The position numbers and the translations under genes were made by a program. The notes below the pieces were generated by a model. The model saw nothing but the letters and a program-made list of their open reading frames with translations. It was not told the origin of the DNA and did no database searches. Below are positions 25,877 through 34,695 of a stretch of 55,547 bases of DNA, piece by piece (position 1 is the first letter of the stretch; the number at the start of each line of letters is the position of its first letter). The stretch spans positions 1 through 55,547 of the forward strand of contig JAAYTZ010000119.1 in the NCBI GenBank assembly GCA_012517965.1. The letters run 5' to 3'. The stretch is from Propionibacterium sp. GTDB lineage: Bacteria; Actinomycetota; Actinomycetes; Propionibacteriales; Propionibacteriaceae.

Positions 25877-26641
25877 GTGTCCTGGTACACGTTCTTCAAG
25901 TACGCCCTGGTGCGCCCGTTCGTCACCCTCGCCTACCGGCCCCGGGTGGTGGGCGAGGAGAACATCCCCGCCAGCGGCCCGGTGGTGCTGGCGTGCAACC
26001 ACACCTCGGCGACCGAGACCTACATGATCCCCGCGATGATCCGCCGGCAGGTGACCTACCCGGCCAAGGCCGAACTGTTCCGCGGGCGCAAGGGCATCAA
26101 GGGCCTCCCCTCGCGCGTCGTCGCCTGGGCCGTGAAGGCGGTCGGCCAGGTGCCACTCGACCGCTCGGGGGGACGCAGCTCCCTCGAGGGGCTCGGGCCG
26201 GTCCTCGAGGTCGTCCGGAACGGAGGGGTCGCCGGCATCTTCCCCGAGGGGACGCGCTCCCCGGACGGTCGGCTGTACAAGGGCAAGACCGGGGTGGCCC
26301 GCCTCGCCCTCGCCGCGGGGGCGCCGGTCGTGCCGGTCGCGGTCACGGGCGCCGAGGAGACCGGCCGGTTGTTCGGGCTGATCCCGATGGCCAAGAACCC
26401 GACGATCCGGTTCGGCCGGCCGCTGGACTTCAGCCGCTACACCGGCTGCCAGGAGGACCGGGAACTCGTCCGCTGGGTGACCGACGAGATCATGAACGCG
26501 ATCCGCGAGTTGTCGGGCCAGACCTACGTGGACGCCTACGCCACCTCGCTCAAGTACGGGGGGCTCACGATGGCCGAGGCGGACGCCCGCGTGCGAGACC
26601 GTCCCGGAGGCGGCCCCGCCCCGGAGCCCTGCCGGGACTGA
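25877..26641 (+). CDS. 1-acylglycerol-3-phosphate acyltransferase family (PlsC-like)
   Basis: The GTG at 25877, behind GAGGAG, gives 254 residues. Motif I reads NHTSATE (H42, then E47), an HX4E where most family members have HX4D; motif III is FPEGTRS (122-128). The enzyme would acylate lysophosphatidate or a related acceptor in membrane lipid synthesis. It corresponds by position to the acyltransferase Rv2182c. A TAGACT -10 lies at about 25841. The aroG gene follows in the same direction. Confidence 0.88.
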   Translation: MSWYTFFKYALVRPFVTLAYRPRVVGEENIPASGPVVLACNHTSATETYMIPAMIRRQVTYPAKAELFRGRKGIKGLPSRVVAWAVKAVGQVPLDRSGGRSSLEGLGPVLEVVRNGGVAGIFPEGTRSPDGRLYKGKTGVARLALAAGAPVVPVAVTGAEETGRLFGLIPMAKNPTIRFGRPLDFSRYTGCQEDRELVRWVTDEIMNAIRELSGQTYVDAYATSLKYGGLTMAEADARVRDRPGGGPAPEPCRD

Positions 26642-26693
26642 GCGGCCGCGGAAGGGGGGAGCGGACAGCGTCGGCGTCCCCCGGGGCCCGCGT

Positions 26694-26706
26694 TACCATG
26701 GCCGTC
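26694..26706 (+). promoter_or_regulatory. aroG promoter -10, leaderless type
   Basis: TACCAT (26694-26699), 7 nt, then GTG at 26707. The nearby ATG at 26698 overlaps this -10 and has no ribosome-binding site, so the GTG is preferred. Confidence 0.5.
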
Positions 26707-28094
<1,388 letters not shown>

Positions 28095-28098
<4 letters not shown>

Positions 28099-29123
28099 CC
28101 GTCGTCGATCTGCGCAGCGACACGCTGACCGCGCCCACCTCCGGGATGCGCGCCGCGATGATGGACGCCCCGGTCGGCGACGACGTCTACGACGAGGACC
28201 CGACGGTCCGGGCCCTGGAGGCACGGGTCGCCGCCCTGCTCGGCCACGAGGCGGGCCTGTTCACCGCGACCGGTTCGTTGGCCAACCAGCTCGGCATCGC
28301 CCTGCACGTCGCGCCCGGCTCCGAGGTGCTCTGCGACGCGCGGGCCCACATCGCGCGCGCCGAGCTGGGGGCGCACGCCGCGCTGCACGGCGTCACGATG
28401 CGCACCTGGGTGACCAACGACGGCGTCGCCGACGCCAGCCAGATCACCAACCTGATCGAGCCGGACGCGGGTCCCTTCCTGGTGTCGACGTCGTGCGTGG
28501 CCCTGGAGAACACCCACAACTTCGGCGGTGGCACGATCCAGCCGCTGCCCGGCCTGCAGCGCGTGAGCCGCATCTGTGGCGACCTCGGCGTGGCCCGGCA
28601 CCTCGACGGGGCGCGCCTGTGGAACGCGCACGTCGCCACCGGCGTGCCGCTCGACGTCTACGGCCGGCTGTTCGACACGGTCAGCGTCTGCCTGAGCAAG
28701 GGGCTGGGCGCCCCGGTCGGCTCGGTGCTGGTCGGTTCGCGGGAGGCCATCGGCCGGGCGCGGGTGCTGCGGAAGCGGCTCGGTGCCGGCTGGCGCCAGG
28801 CCGGCATCCTGGCGGCCGCCGGACTCTACGCCCTGGATCACCACATCGGACGCCTCGCCGACGACCACGCCGCCGCCGAGGCCTTCGCGGCGGCGGTGGA
28901 GGAGCGCGCCCCCCGGTCGGTCAAGGACCCGGAGACCAACATCGTGCTGGTCTCCGCCGAGAAGATGAAGGCCGCGAAGCTCGTGGCGCTGGCGGCCGAC
29001 CGCGGCGTCCGGCTCTCGGCCGTCGGACCCAAGCTCGTCCGGGCGGTCACCCATCTGGACGTGACGGTCGAGGACTGCGCCAGGGCCGGTGCGATCGTGG
29101 GGGAGATCCTGGCCGGTCGCTGA
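28095..29123 (+). CDS. Low-specificity threonine aldolase / beta-eliminating lyase family, PLP enzyme
   Basis: This 342-residue fold-type I PLP enzyme has the family start VDLRSDTLTAPTSGMRAAM, LENTHNFGGG, HLDGARLWNAHV and the PLP lysine K202 in CLSKGLGAPVGS. Such enzymes split L-threonine or L-allo-threonine into glycine and acetaldehyde. It is coupled to aroG by GTGA overlap, an unusual partner with no obvious pathway link. It ends 12 bp before the convergent kinase gene. Confidence 0.9.
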
Positions 29124-29134
29124 CCCGCCGCCGA

Positions 29135-31228
29135 TCAGCCCACGGCGACGGTGATCGGCTGCCCCTGGGTCAGGCGCCGTCCGGGGCCGGGGTCGGTGCT
29201 GACCACGGTGCCGGGGATCGGGGCCGGGGTCGGGGACGCCACGACCGTGACGACGAACCCCGCGGCCTGGAGTTTGGCGACGGCCGAGGCGGCGTCCAGC
29301 CGACGGACGTCGGGGATCGTCACCGAGCCGGGACCCCGCGACACCGTCAGCTTCACCGACTCGCCCTTGCGCACCTGCCCGGCGGCCGGGCTCTGGGCGA
29401 TGATGAGGCCCTTGGCGACCGTCGGCGAGTACTGCTCGGTCACGCCGACCTTGAACCCGGCGTCCGTCAACTGCCGTTGGACCTCGGTGACGGGGCGGCC
29501 GATCACGGCCGGCAGGTCCGCGGGTTCGGGGCCGCGGGAGAGCACGAAGTCGACCGCGCCGCCGCGGCGCAGGCCGGTCCCGGCGCTCACCGACTGGCGC
29601 ACGACCTGCCCGGCGGCGGCCTTGGCGTCGTAGGCCTCCGTGATCGCGCCGGCGGACAGGCCGGCGTCGGCGAGGAGCCGCAGCGCCTCGTCGCGGGTCC
29701 GGCCGGTCAGGGCGGGCACATCGAACAGCCGGGGACCCTGCGACAGGTAGACGATGACGGTCGCGCCCGGGTCGAGCCGCGTGCCCGCGGCCGGGTCGCT
29801 GCGGGTGCCGACGCCGGCGGGCACGGTGTCGGAGAACTCGCGGACGAACTGAACGGTCAGCCCGGCCCCCGTGACGGCGGCCTGGGCCTCGGGCTGGGGG
29901 AGGCCGGCCGTGACCGGGACGGCCGGGAGGCGTCCGACCGTCACCCACCAGCCGCCGAACACCAGCGCGACCACGACCGCGACCGAGGCGAGGGCCGCAG
30001 CCAGACGGCGGCGCCGGTACACCGGAGCGTCGAGCCAGGCGCTGCGGGGCGGCACGGCCCCCGTGCGGGACGGCGGCGAGGCCGGCGAGATCGGCTCGGG
30101 GCTGTCGGAGAAGTACGGCGGGCCGTCGTCGACCATGTCGAAGGTGGGGGAGGCCACGTTGTTCGGCATCGTCAGGATCTCGCGGGTCGCGGCCCGGGGA
30201 GCCGCCGGGGGCGCGGTCCGGTCCGGCTCCCGCTCGCCGGCCGCCGGGTCAATCCGTCGGCCGCGACCCGCCGGGGTCGCCCCCACGAGTTGGGGCAGCG
30301 GGGCGGCATCGTCGTCGGCCTGCCGCCGCGAGGCGCCCAGCACGAACGCGCGCGGCGCTCGCAGCTCGGCGCCCGGGTGGGCGCACACGTCGCGGGCGGC
30401 CCGGACCTGCCGCAGCAGGACGCCGGCGTCGGCCGGCCGGGCCGACGGCGTCCGGGAGGTTGCGGCCCGGACGAGGTCGTCGAGGATGCCCGGGACCGCC
30501 GCCCCCTGAACCCCGGACGCCGACGGCACCGGCACGTCCTCGTGGACGTGGGCGTAGGCGACCTGGATCGGGGTGCGGTTCGGGAAGGGCTTCCGGCCGG
30601 TGAGCAACTCGTACAGCAGGATGCCGAGCGAGTAGACGTCCGACCGCGGGCTCGCCTGCCCCCGCGACACCAGCTCGGGCGCGATGTAGCTGACGGTCCC
30701 AATCACGACGCCGCCTTCGGCCACGGTGGCGGCGGTCACCGGGCGCGCCAGGCCGAAGTCGGCGACCTTCACCTGCCCGGCGTCGGAGATGAGCACGTTC
30801 TCGGGTTTGACGTCCCGGTGGATCAGCCCGGCGTCGTGGGCGTGCGCCAGGGCCGCGACAACCGGCTCGTACAGCTGCAACGCGTGCGCCGGCTCGAAGG
30901 GGGCCTCGAGAGTGATGAGCTGACGCAGCGTGATGCCGCGCACGTACTCCATGACGATGAAGGGCCGGCCGTCGTCGACGCCCTGGTCGAAGACCCCGAC
31001 CACGTGCGGATGCGAGAGCAGCGCCGCCGCCCTGGCCTCGGTGTCGAAGCGGGCCGCCACGTCGGAGGGGTCGTCCAGGCCCGGGTGCATCACCTTGACC
31101 GCGACGGTGCGTGAGAGCCGGAGGTCGACGGCCTCGAACACGGTGGCCATGCCGCCGCGGGCGATCCGTCGGACGATCTGGTAGCGATCGCCCAGGGTCT
31201 GACCCAGGAGGGGGTCTCCTGTACGCAC
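29135..31228 (-). CDS. PASTA-domain Ser/Thr protein kinase (PknB/PknL-like)
   Basis: The GTG at 31228 gives 697 residues. The kinase domain spans about 14-275, with a Gly loop (RIARGGMATVFEA), K45, catalytic D139 (HRDVKPEN) and DFG at 157-159. A disordered Pro/Arg-rich juxtamembrane region, a transmembrane helix at 407-430 and four extracellular PASTA repeats (about 431-697) follow. PASTA repeats sense muropeptides or lipid II, coupling cell-wall state to phosphorylation. Position next to aroG recalls pknL (Rv2176). It is divergent from the ThiE-like gene; a -10, TAGAGT, lies near 31289-31294. Confidence 0.93.
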   Translation of the reverse strand: MRTGDPLLGQTLGDRYQIVRRIARGGMATVFEAVDLRLSRTVAVKVMHPGLDDPSDVAARFDTEARAAALLSHPHVVGVFDQGVDDGRPFIVMEYVRGITLRQLITLEAPFEPAHALQLYEPVVAALAHAHDAGLIHRDVKPENVLISDAGQVKVADFGLARPVTAATVAEGGVVIGTVSYIAPELVSRGQASPRSDVYSLGILLYELLTGRKPFPNRTPIQVAYAHVHEDVPVPSASGVQGAAVPGILDDLVRAATSRTPSARPADAGVLLRQVRAARDVCAHPGAELRAPRAFVLGASRRQADDDAAPLPQLVGATPAGRGRRIDPAAGEREPDRTAPPAAPRAATREILTMPNNVASPTFDMVDDGPPYFSDSPEPISPASPPSRTGAVPPRSAWLDAPVYRRRRLAAALASVAVVVALVFGGWWVTVGRLPAVPVTAGLPQPEAQAAVTGAGLTVQFVREFSDTVPAGVGTRSDPAAGTRLDPGATVIVYLSQGPRLFDVPALTGRTRDEALRLLADAGLSAGAITEAYDAKAAAGQVVRQSVSAGTGLRRGGAVDFVLSRGPEPADLPAVIGRPVTEVQRQLTDAGFKVGVTEQYSPTVAKGLIIAQSPAAGQVRKGESVKLTVSRGPGSVTIPDVRRLDAASAVAKLQAAGFVVTVVASPTPAPIPGTVVSTDPGPGRRLTQGQPITVAVG

Positions 31229-31296
31229 GTTCGTCAACTCTTCTCGGGCACTGGTCGGGGAAGGAGGCCGATGCCGAACCTGCGGCCACTCTAGGC

Positions 31297-31312
31297 CCCC
31301 GCCTCGGCGGGG
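31297..31312. promoter_or_regulatory. Inverted repeat between the kinase and ThiE-like genes
   Basis: CCCCGCC-TC-GGCGGGG, 7-bp arms with a 2-nt spacer, lies just upstream of the kinase -10 element in the 115-bp divergent gap. Candidate operator; GC-rich palindromes also arise by chance. Confidence 0.3.
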
Positions 31313-31343
31313 CAGGGCCGCGACCCGCCGGAGGGGGAGCTTT

Positions 31344-32180
31344 ATGCTGTCGCCCGTGACCGCACTGTTGGGGCTCGCCACCCGGCTCAAGACCGCCCGC
31401 CTGCTGCTCGTGACGGACGCCCGCGCGGCGACCGGAGACCTCGCCGCCTTCGCCGAGGAGGCGTTCGCGGGCGGGGTGGACATCCTGCAACTGGCCGATC
31501 CCGCCCTGGACGAGACCGCTTCGCTCGGGGCGTTGACGACGCTGCGCTCGGTCGCCCTGCGCCGGCAGCGGATCGTCGCGGTCACCTCGGACGCCGACCT
31601 GGCCGGCGAGTTCGGGGCCGACATGCTGGTGCTGTTGGACGACGCGTCGTCGGCGGACCGGGCGCGCCGCCGGCTGCACCGCTACGCCCTGATCGGGCGG
31701 TCGTGCCGGGGGACGGCCGACATCGACGCGGCCCTCGCCGATCCGGACGTGGACTTCCTCATCGTCACCGCCACCCCCGCCGCCGTGCGGCACGCGGCCG
31801 CGGCCGCGCCCCAGGGCGACCCGGAGGCCAAGCCCTGGTTCGCGGCCGGCGGGCTGACGGCCGCCGACGTCGGGGAACTGGCCGCCGCCGGCTGTCGGCG
31901 GGTGGCGGTGTCGCGGGCCATCACGCGGGCGGCCGATCCCAGGGCCGCCGCCGCGGCCCTCGCCGACGCGCTCGACCGGGCCTGGGCCGACGATCCGGCC
32001 ATGGAGCGGGTCCGCTTCGCGGCCTTCCGCTCCGGACGCCTCGCGGGCGCGGGGACGCGGGGGAGCGGCGAGGAGGACCTGGCCGCCCCGGACGCGGGCG
32101 ACGGCTTCGGGTCGTTGACCAACCCGTTCAAGGGCGTGGCACCGCCGCCGGCCACCGCCCCGCGGCTGCCCGAGGCCTGA
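31344..32180 (+). CDS. ThiE-like TIM-barrel protein with C-terminal extension
   Basis: The 278-residue product has a thiamine-phosphate-synthase-like barrel (ARLLLVTDARA, GGVDILQLADPAL, ALIGRSCRG, DFLIVTATP, AAGGLTAADVGELAAAGCRRVAVSRAI). Several substrate residues of true ThiE are not seen, and about 75 residues of Ala/Pro/Gly-rich tail follow. No other thi genes or TPP riboswitch lie nearby, so it may be a pseudo-enzyme. Two starts are possible: ATG 31344 with GGAGGGGGAG upstream (used here), or GTG 31356, 7 nt after TATGCT (31343-31348), as a leaderless start. Confidence 0.65.
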   Translation: MLSPVTALLGLATRLKTARLLLVTDARAATGDLAAFAEEAFAGGVDILQLADPALDETASLGALTTLRSVALRRQRIVAVTSDADLAGEFGADMLVLLDDASSADRARRRLHRYALIGRSCRGTADIDAALADPDVDFLIVTATPAAVRHAAAAAPQGDPEAKPWFAAGGLTAADVGELAAAGCRRVAVSRAITRAADPRAAAAALADALDRAWADDPAMERVRFAAFRSGRLAGAGTRGSGEEDLAAPDAGDGFGSLTNPFKGVAPPPATAPRLPEA

Positions 32181-32200
32181 GCGTCGAGCTCCGGTCCCGA

Positions 32201-32220
32201 CCGGACGCCTCAGCGTCCGG
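32201..32220. terminator. Hairpin between convergent ThiE-like and DUF3592-like genes
   Basis: CCGGACGC (32201-32208) pairs with GCGTCCGG (32213-32220) around CTCA, and the stem-loop includes the stop codon of the minus-strand gene. Confidence 0.5.
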
Positions 32221-32626
32221 TCACCAGCGCCACGATGAGGGCCGCCCAGAACAGGCCGCCCACGAAGAAGAACAGCCCCAGGAGGCCGAGCAGCAGCGGG
32301 CCGGCGACGCGGTCCAGGGCGGGCGGCTCCAGGACCGCCCGGAGGGCGTCCCGCGGGTCGTGCCAGACGCGCACGGGCGAGCCGAGCGGACGCCCCGAGC
32401 GGTAGTGGCCATGCGGGTCGGGGATCACCCGGTGTCGGCCGCCGTCCGGCAGCGGGTACTCGACGATGTCGACCACCCCGTGCGCGTCCCGGCCGTGCTC
32501 GACGACGCGGCCCACGACCGGCGTCCAGCGCCGGGGGGCCGTGACGGTCCAGAGCCGCACCCCCGACCAGCCGAGGAGGACGATCCCGGGCACGATCATC
32601 ACCAGCGGCCCCAGCAGTTCCACCAT
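32210..32626 (-). CDS. Small membrane protein, DUF3592-like
   Basis: The ATG at 32626 shares a base with the polyprenyl synthase stop (TGATG), giving 138 residues. One transmembrane helix lies at about 6-26 and a second at about 112-134; the soluble middle (RRWTPVVGRVVEHGRDAHG..., YPLPDGGRHRV, GSPVRVWHDPRDA) is typical of DUF3592 proteins. Function unknown. Co-translated with the prenyl synthase. Confidence 0.75.
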   Translation of the reverse strand: MVELLGPLVMIVPGIVLLGWSGVRLWTVTAPRRWTPVVGRVVEHGRDAHGVVDIVEYPLPDGGRHRVIPDPHGHYRSGRPLGSPVRVWHDPRDALRAVLEPPALDRVAGPLLLGLLGLFFFVGGLFWAALIVALVTGR

Positions 32627-33747
32627 CAGAAGGCTCGCCTCACGGCGGCGGTGGCGAGGTTCGCCAGACCGGCGCGGGCGGCGTCCCCCAGCCAGGGAGC
32701 CACGTCCAGGGCGGCGAGCGCGGCCGCGTACTCCCGCTCGATGGCCGCCTCCACGTCGGCCTGCGCCCCGCTGTCGACGATGATCTCGCGCGCCCGGTCG
32801 ACGAGCTCGGCGTCCAGGTCGGCGGCCCCGAACAGCGCCGCGAACTCGCGGGCCGCGGCGTCCGAGGCCCCCGCGAAGGTCTTGACCGCCAGGAGCGTCA
32901 GCTTGCCCTCGCGCAGGTCCTCCCCGGACTCCTTGCCGGTCAGGCCCGCGTCGCCGAACACGCCGAGCAGGTCGTCGCGGTACTGGAAGGCGCGGCCGAG
33001 CGGCCGGCCGTAGGCCGTGAAGGTCGCCTGCCGCTCGGGAGTCGTGCCGGCGAGGGCCGCCCCGATGTGCAGGGGACGCTCGACGGTGTAACTGGCCGAC
33101 TTGAACGTGACCACCCTTGAGACGAGGCGCTCGAGTTCGGCGACACCGGCCTCGGTGCGGGTGCGGGTGTAGGGGTCTACCGCCTGCGCGAGGACGTCGA
33201 GGTACTGGCCGGCGGTCACCTCGGTGCGGACGGTCTGCAGCCAGGGCGCCGCGGCCGCCAGCGTGGCCGGAGCGAGGCCGGCGTTCTCGAACATCTCGGC
33301 CGACCACACCAGCAGCAGGTCGCCGAGCAGGATCGCACCGGCCCGACCGAAGGCCTCCGGCTCGCCGCGGCCGCCGCGCGCCCGGTGGTCGGCCTCGAAC
33401 TGGCGGTGCGCGGCCGGGAGCCCGCGGCGGGTGTCGGAGGCGTCCATCACGTCGTCGTGGACCAGGGCCGAGACGTGGAGGACGTCGAGGGATGCGGCGG
33501 CGGCGAGGACGGCGTCCGGGAGGTCCAGCGAGTCCGCGCAGGCGGCGTGGCCCCAGGCGCAGAACGCCGGGCGGAGCCGCTTGCCGCCGGCCGTGAAGGC
33601 GGCCGCGCGGTCGGCCAGCGCCGCCAGCTCGGGCGCCACCTGCTCGCGCAGGAAGGCCGACCGTTCGGCCAGGAATCGCCCGATGGCCGCCCCCACCGCG
33701 GACCGGAACTCGGGCGAGACGGGCTGGGTGACGTCGAGGGTGACCAT
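32626..33747 (-). CDS. Polyprenyl diphosphate synthase, trans-isoprenyl type
   Basis: This 373-residue enzyme has both Asp-rich motifs: DDVMD (D98, D99, D102) and YRDDLLGVFGD (D258, D259), plus GGKRLRPAF for substrate binding. It would elongate allylic diphosphates with isopentenyl diphosphate, feeding menaquinone or carotenoid-type lipids; product length cannot be read reliably by eye. Rv2173 (idsA2) holds the matching position. The ATG at 33747 is 6 nt from TAGGCT. It is divergent from metF. Confidence 0.9.
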   Translation of the reverse strand: MVTLDVTQPVSPEFRSAVGAAIGRFLAERSAFLREQVAPELAALADRAAAFTAGGKRLRPAFCAWGHAACADSLDLPDAVLAAAASLDVLHVSALVHDDVMDASDTRRGLPAAHRQFEADHRARGGRGEPEAFGRAGAILLGDLLLVWSAEMFENAGLAPATLAAAAPWLQTVRTEVTAGQYLDVLAQAVDPYTRTRTEAGVAELERLVSRVVTFKSASYTVERPLHIGAALAGTTPERQATFTAYGRPLGRAFQYRDDLLGVFGDAGLTGKESGEDLREGKLTLLAVKTFAGASDAAAREFAALFGAADLDAELVDRAREIIVDSGAQADVEAAIEREYAAALAALDVAPWLGDAARAGLANLATAAVRRAF

Positions 33748-33798
33748 CCTCTGAGCCTAGCCGCCCCCGCCCACCCCGGCGGCCCTAGGGTGGCCGCC
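33748..33798. promoter_or_regulatory. 51-bp divergent leaderless promoter pair (prenyl synthase / metF)
   Basis: Minus strand: TAGGCT (33759-33754), 6 nt, ATG 33747. Plus strand: TAGGGT (33786-33791), 7 nt, ATG 33799. The two -10 elements are only 26 bp apart, so their -35 zones overlap. Confidence 0.6.
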
Positions 33799-34695
33799 AT
33801 GCAGCGGCCCACGATCGCGGAGCGGCTGAACGAGACGGGCCGCCCGACCTTCAGCTTCGAGTACTTCCCGCCCGCCGACGCGGCCGGCGCGTTCACCCTG
33901 CTCGACACCGTGGTCAGCCTCAAGGAACTGCGCCCCGACTGGGTGTCGGTGACCTACGGCGCGACCGGGGCGACAAGGCAGCGCACGTTCGACGCGATCC
34001 GGGCGATCCAGCGGCACGGCGGCGTCCGGACCATGGGGCACCTCACGGTGGCCGGCCAGTCGCGGGACGAGGTGGCCGCGGCCGTCGACACCTACGCGGC
34101 CCTCGGCGTCGAGCACATCCTCGCGCTGCGGGGCGACATGCCGGAGGGGCCGACCGCGCCGTTCGTGCCGCACCCGGACGGCCTCCGCACCGCCACCGAG
34201 CTGGTGCGGCTCATCCGCGAACGCGGCGACCAGCAGATCGGGGTGGCGGCCTTCCCGGACGGCCATCCCGCGCAGTTCGACAAGGACCTCGACGCCCGCA
34301 TCCTGCTCGAGAAGGAGGAGGCCGGCGCCACCTTCGCCGTCACGCAGCTCTTCTTCCGGGCCGAGTCGTACGTCGAACTGGTCGACCGCTACCGCGCCCT
34401 CGGCGGCACGATGCCGATCGTCGCCGGGATCATGCCGGTCACCCACCTGGGCCAGATCCGGCGCTTCCAGGACCTGGCGGGCGCCGGGATGCCCGCGGAC
34501 CTGACCGCCGCCCTGCAGGCGGCCGCCGACGACCGGGAGCGGTTCCGGGAGGTCGGCATCGCCTGGATGACGCGGCTCTGCGACGACCTGCTCGCCGCCG
34601 GGGCCCCGGGGCTGCAGTTCTTCACCCTCAACCGGTCGAAGGCGACGAGCGAGATCCTCGCCAGACTCCGGCGCCTTCCCCCACGTCGAGCGTGA
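33799..34695 (+). CDS. metF: Methylenetetrahydrofolate reductase
   Basis: This 298-residue TIM-barrel flavoprotein reads PTFSFEYFPPADA near the start (catalytic Glu in the SFEYFPP motif), WVSVTYGATGATR, HILALRGDMP, and FAVTQLFF. It reduces 5,10-methylene-THF to 5-methyl-THF for methionine synthesis. Leaderless start at 33799. Its 3' end overlaps the convergent helicase gene by 68 bp, so the last 22 codons are coding on both strands. Corresponds to Rv2172c by position, though that protein is described as atypical. Confidence 0.92.
   Translation: MQRPTIAERLNETGRPTFSFEYFPPADAAGAFTLLDTVVSLKELRPDWVSVTYGATGATRQRTFDAIRAIQRHGGVRTMGHLTVAGQSRDEVAAAVDTYAALGVEHILALRGDMPEGPTAPFVPHPDGLRTATELVRLIRERGDQQIGVAAFPDGHPAQFDKDLDARILLEKEEAGATFAVTQLFFRAESYVELVDRYRALGGTMPIVAGIMPVTHLGQIRRFQDLAGAGMPADLTAALQAAADDRERFREVGIAWMTRLCDDLLAAGAPGLQFFTLNRSKATSEILARLRRLPPRRA

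Noticed and set aside
26698-26700. ATG as aroG start
   Set aside because: It overlaps the TACCAT -10 element and has no ribosome-binding site; the GTG 9 nt later fits leaderless spacing and the expected protein length.
31229-31343. TPP riboswitch before the ThiE-like gene
   Set aside because: No CUGAGA...ACCUGA-type core is present in the 115-bp gap.
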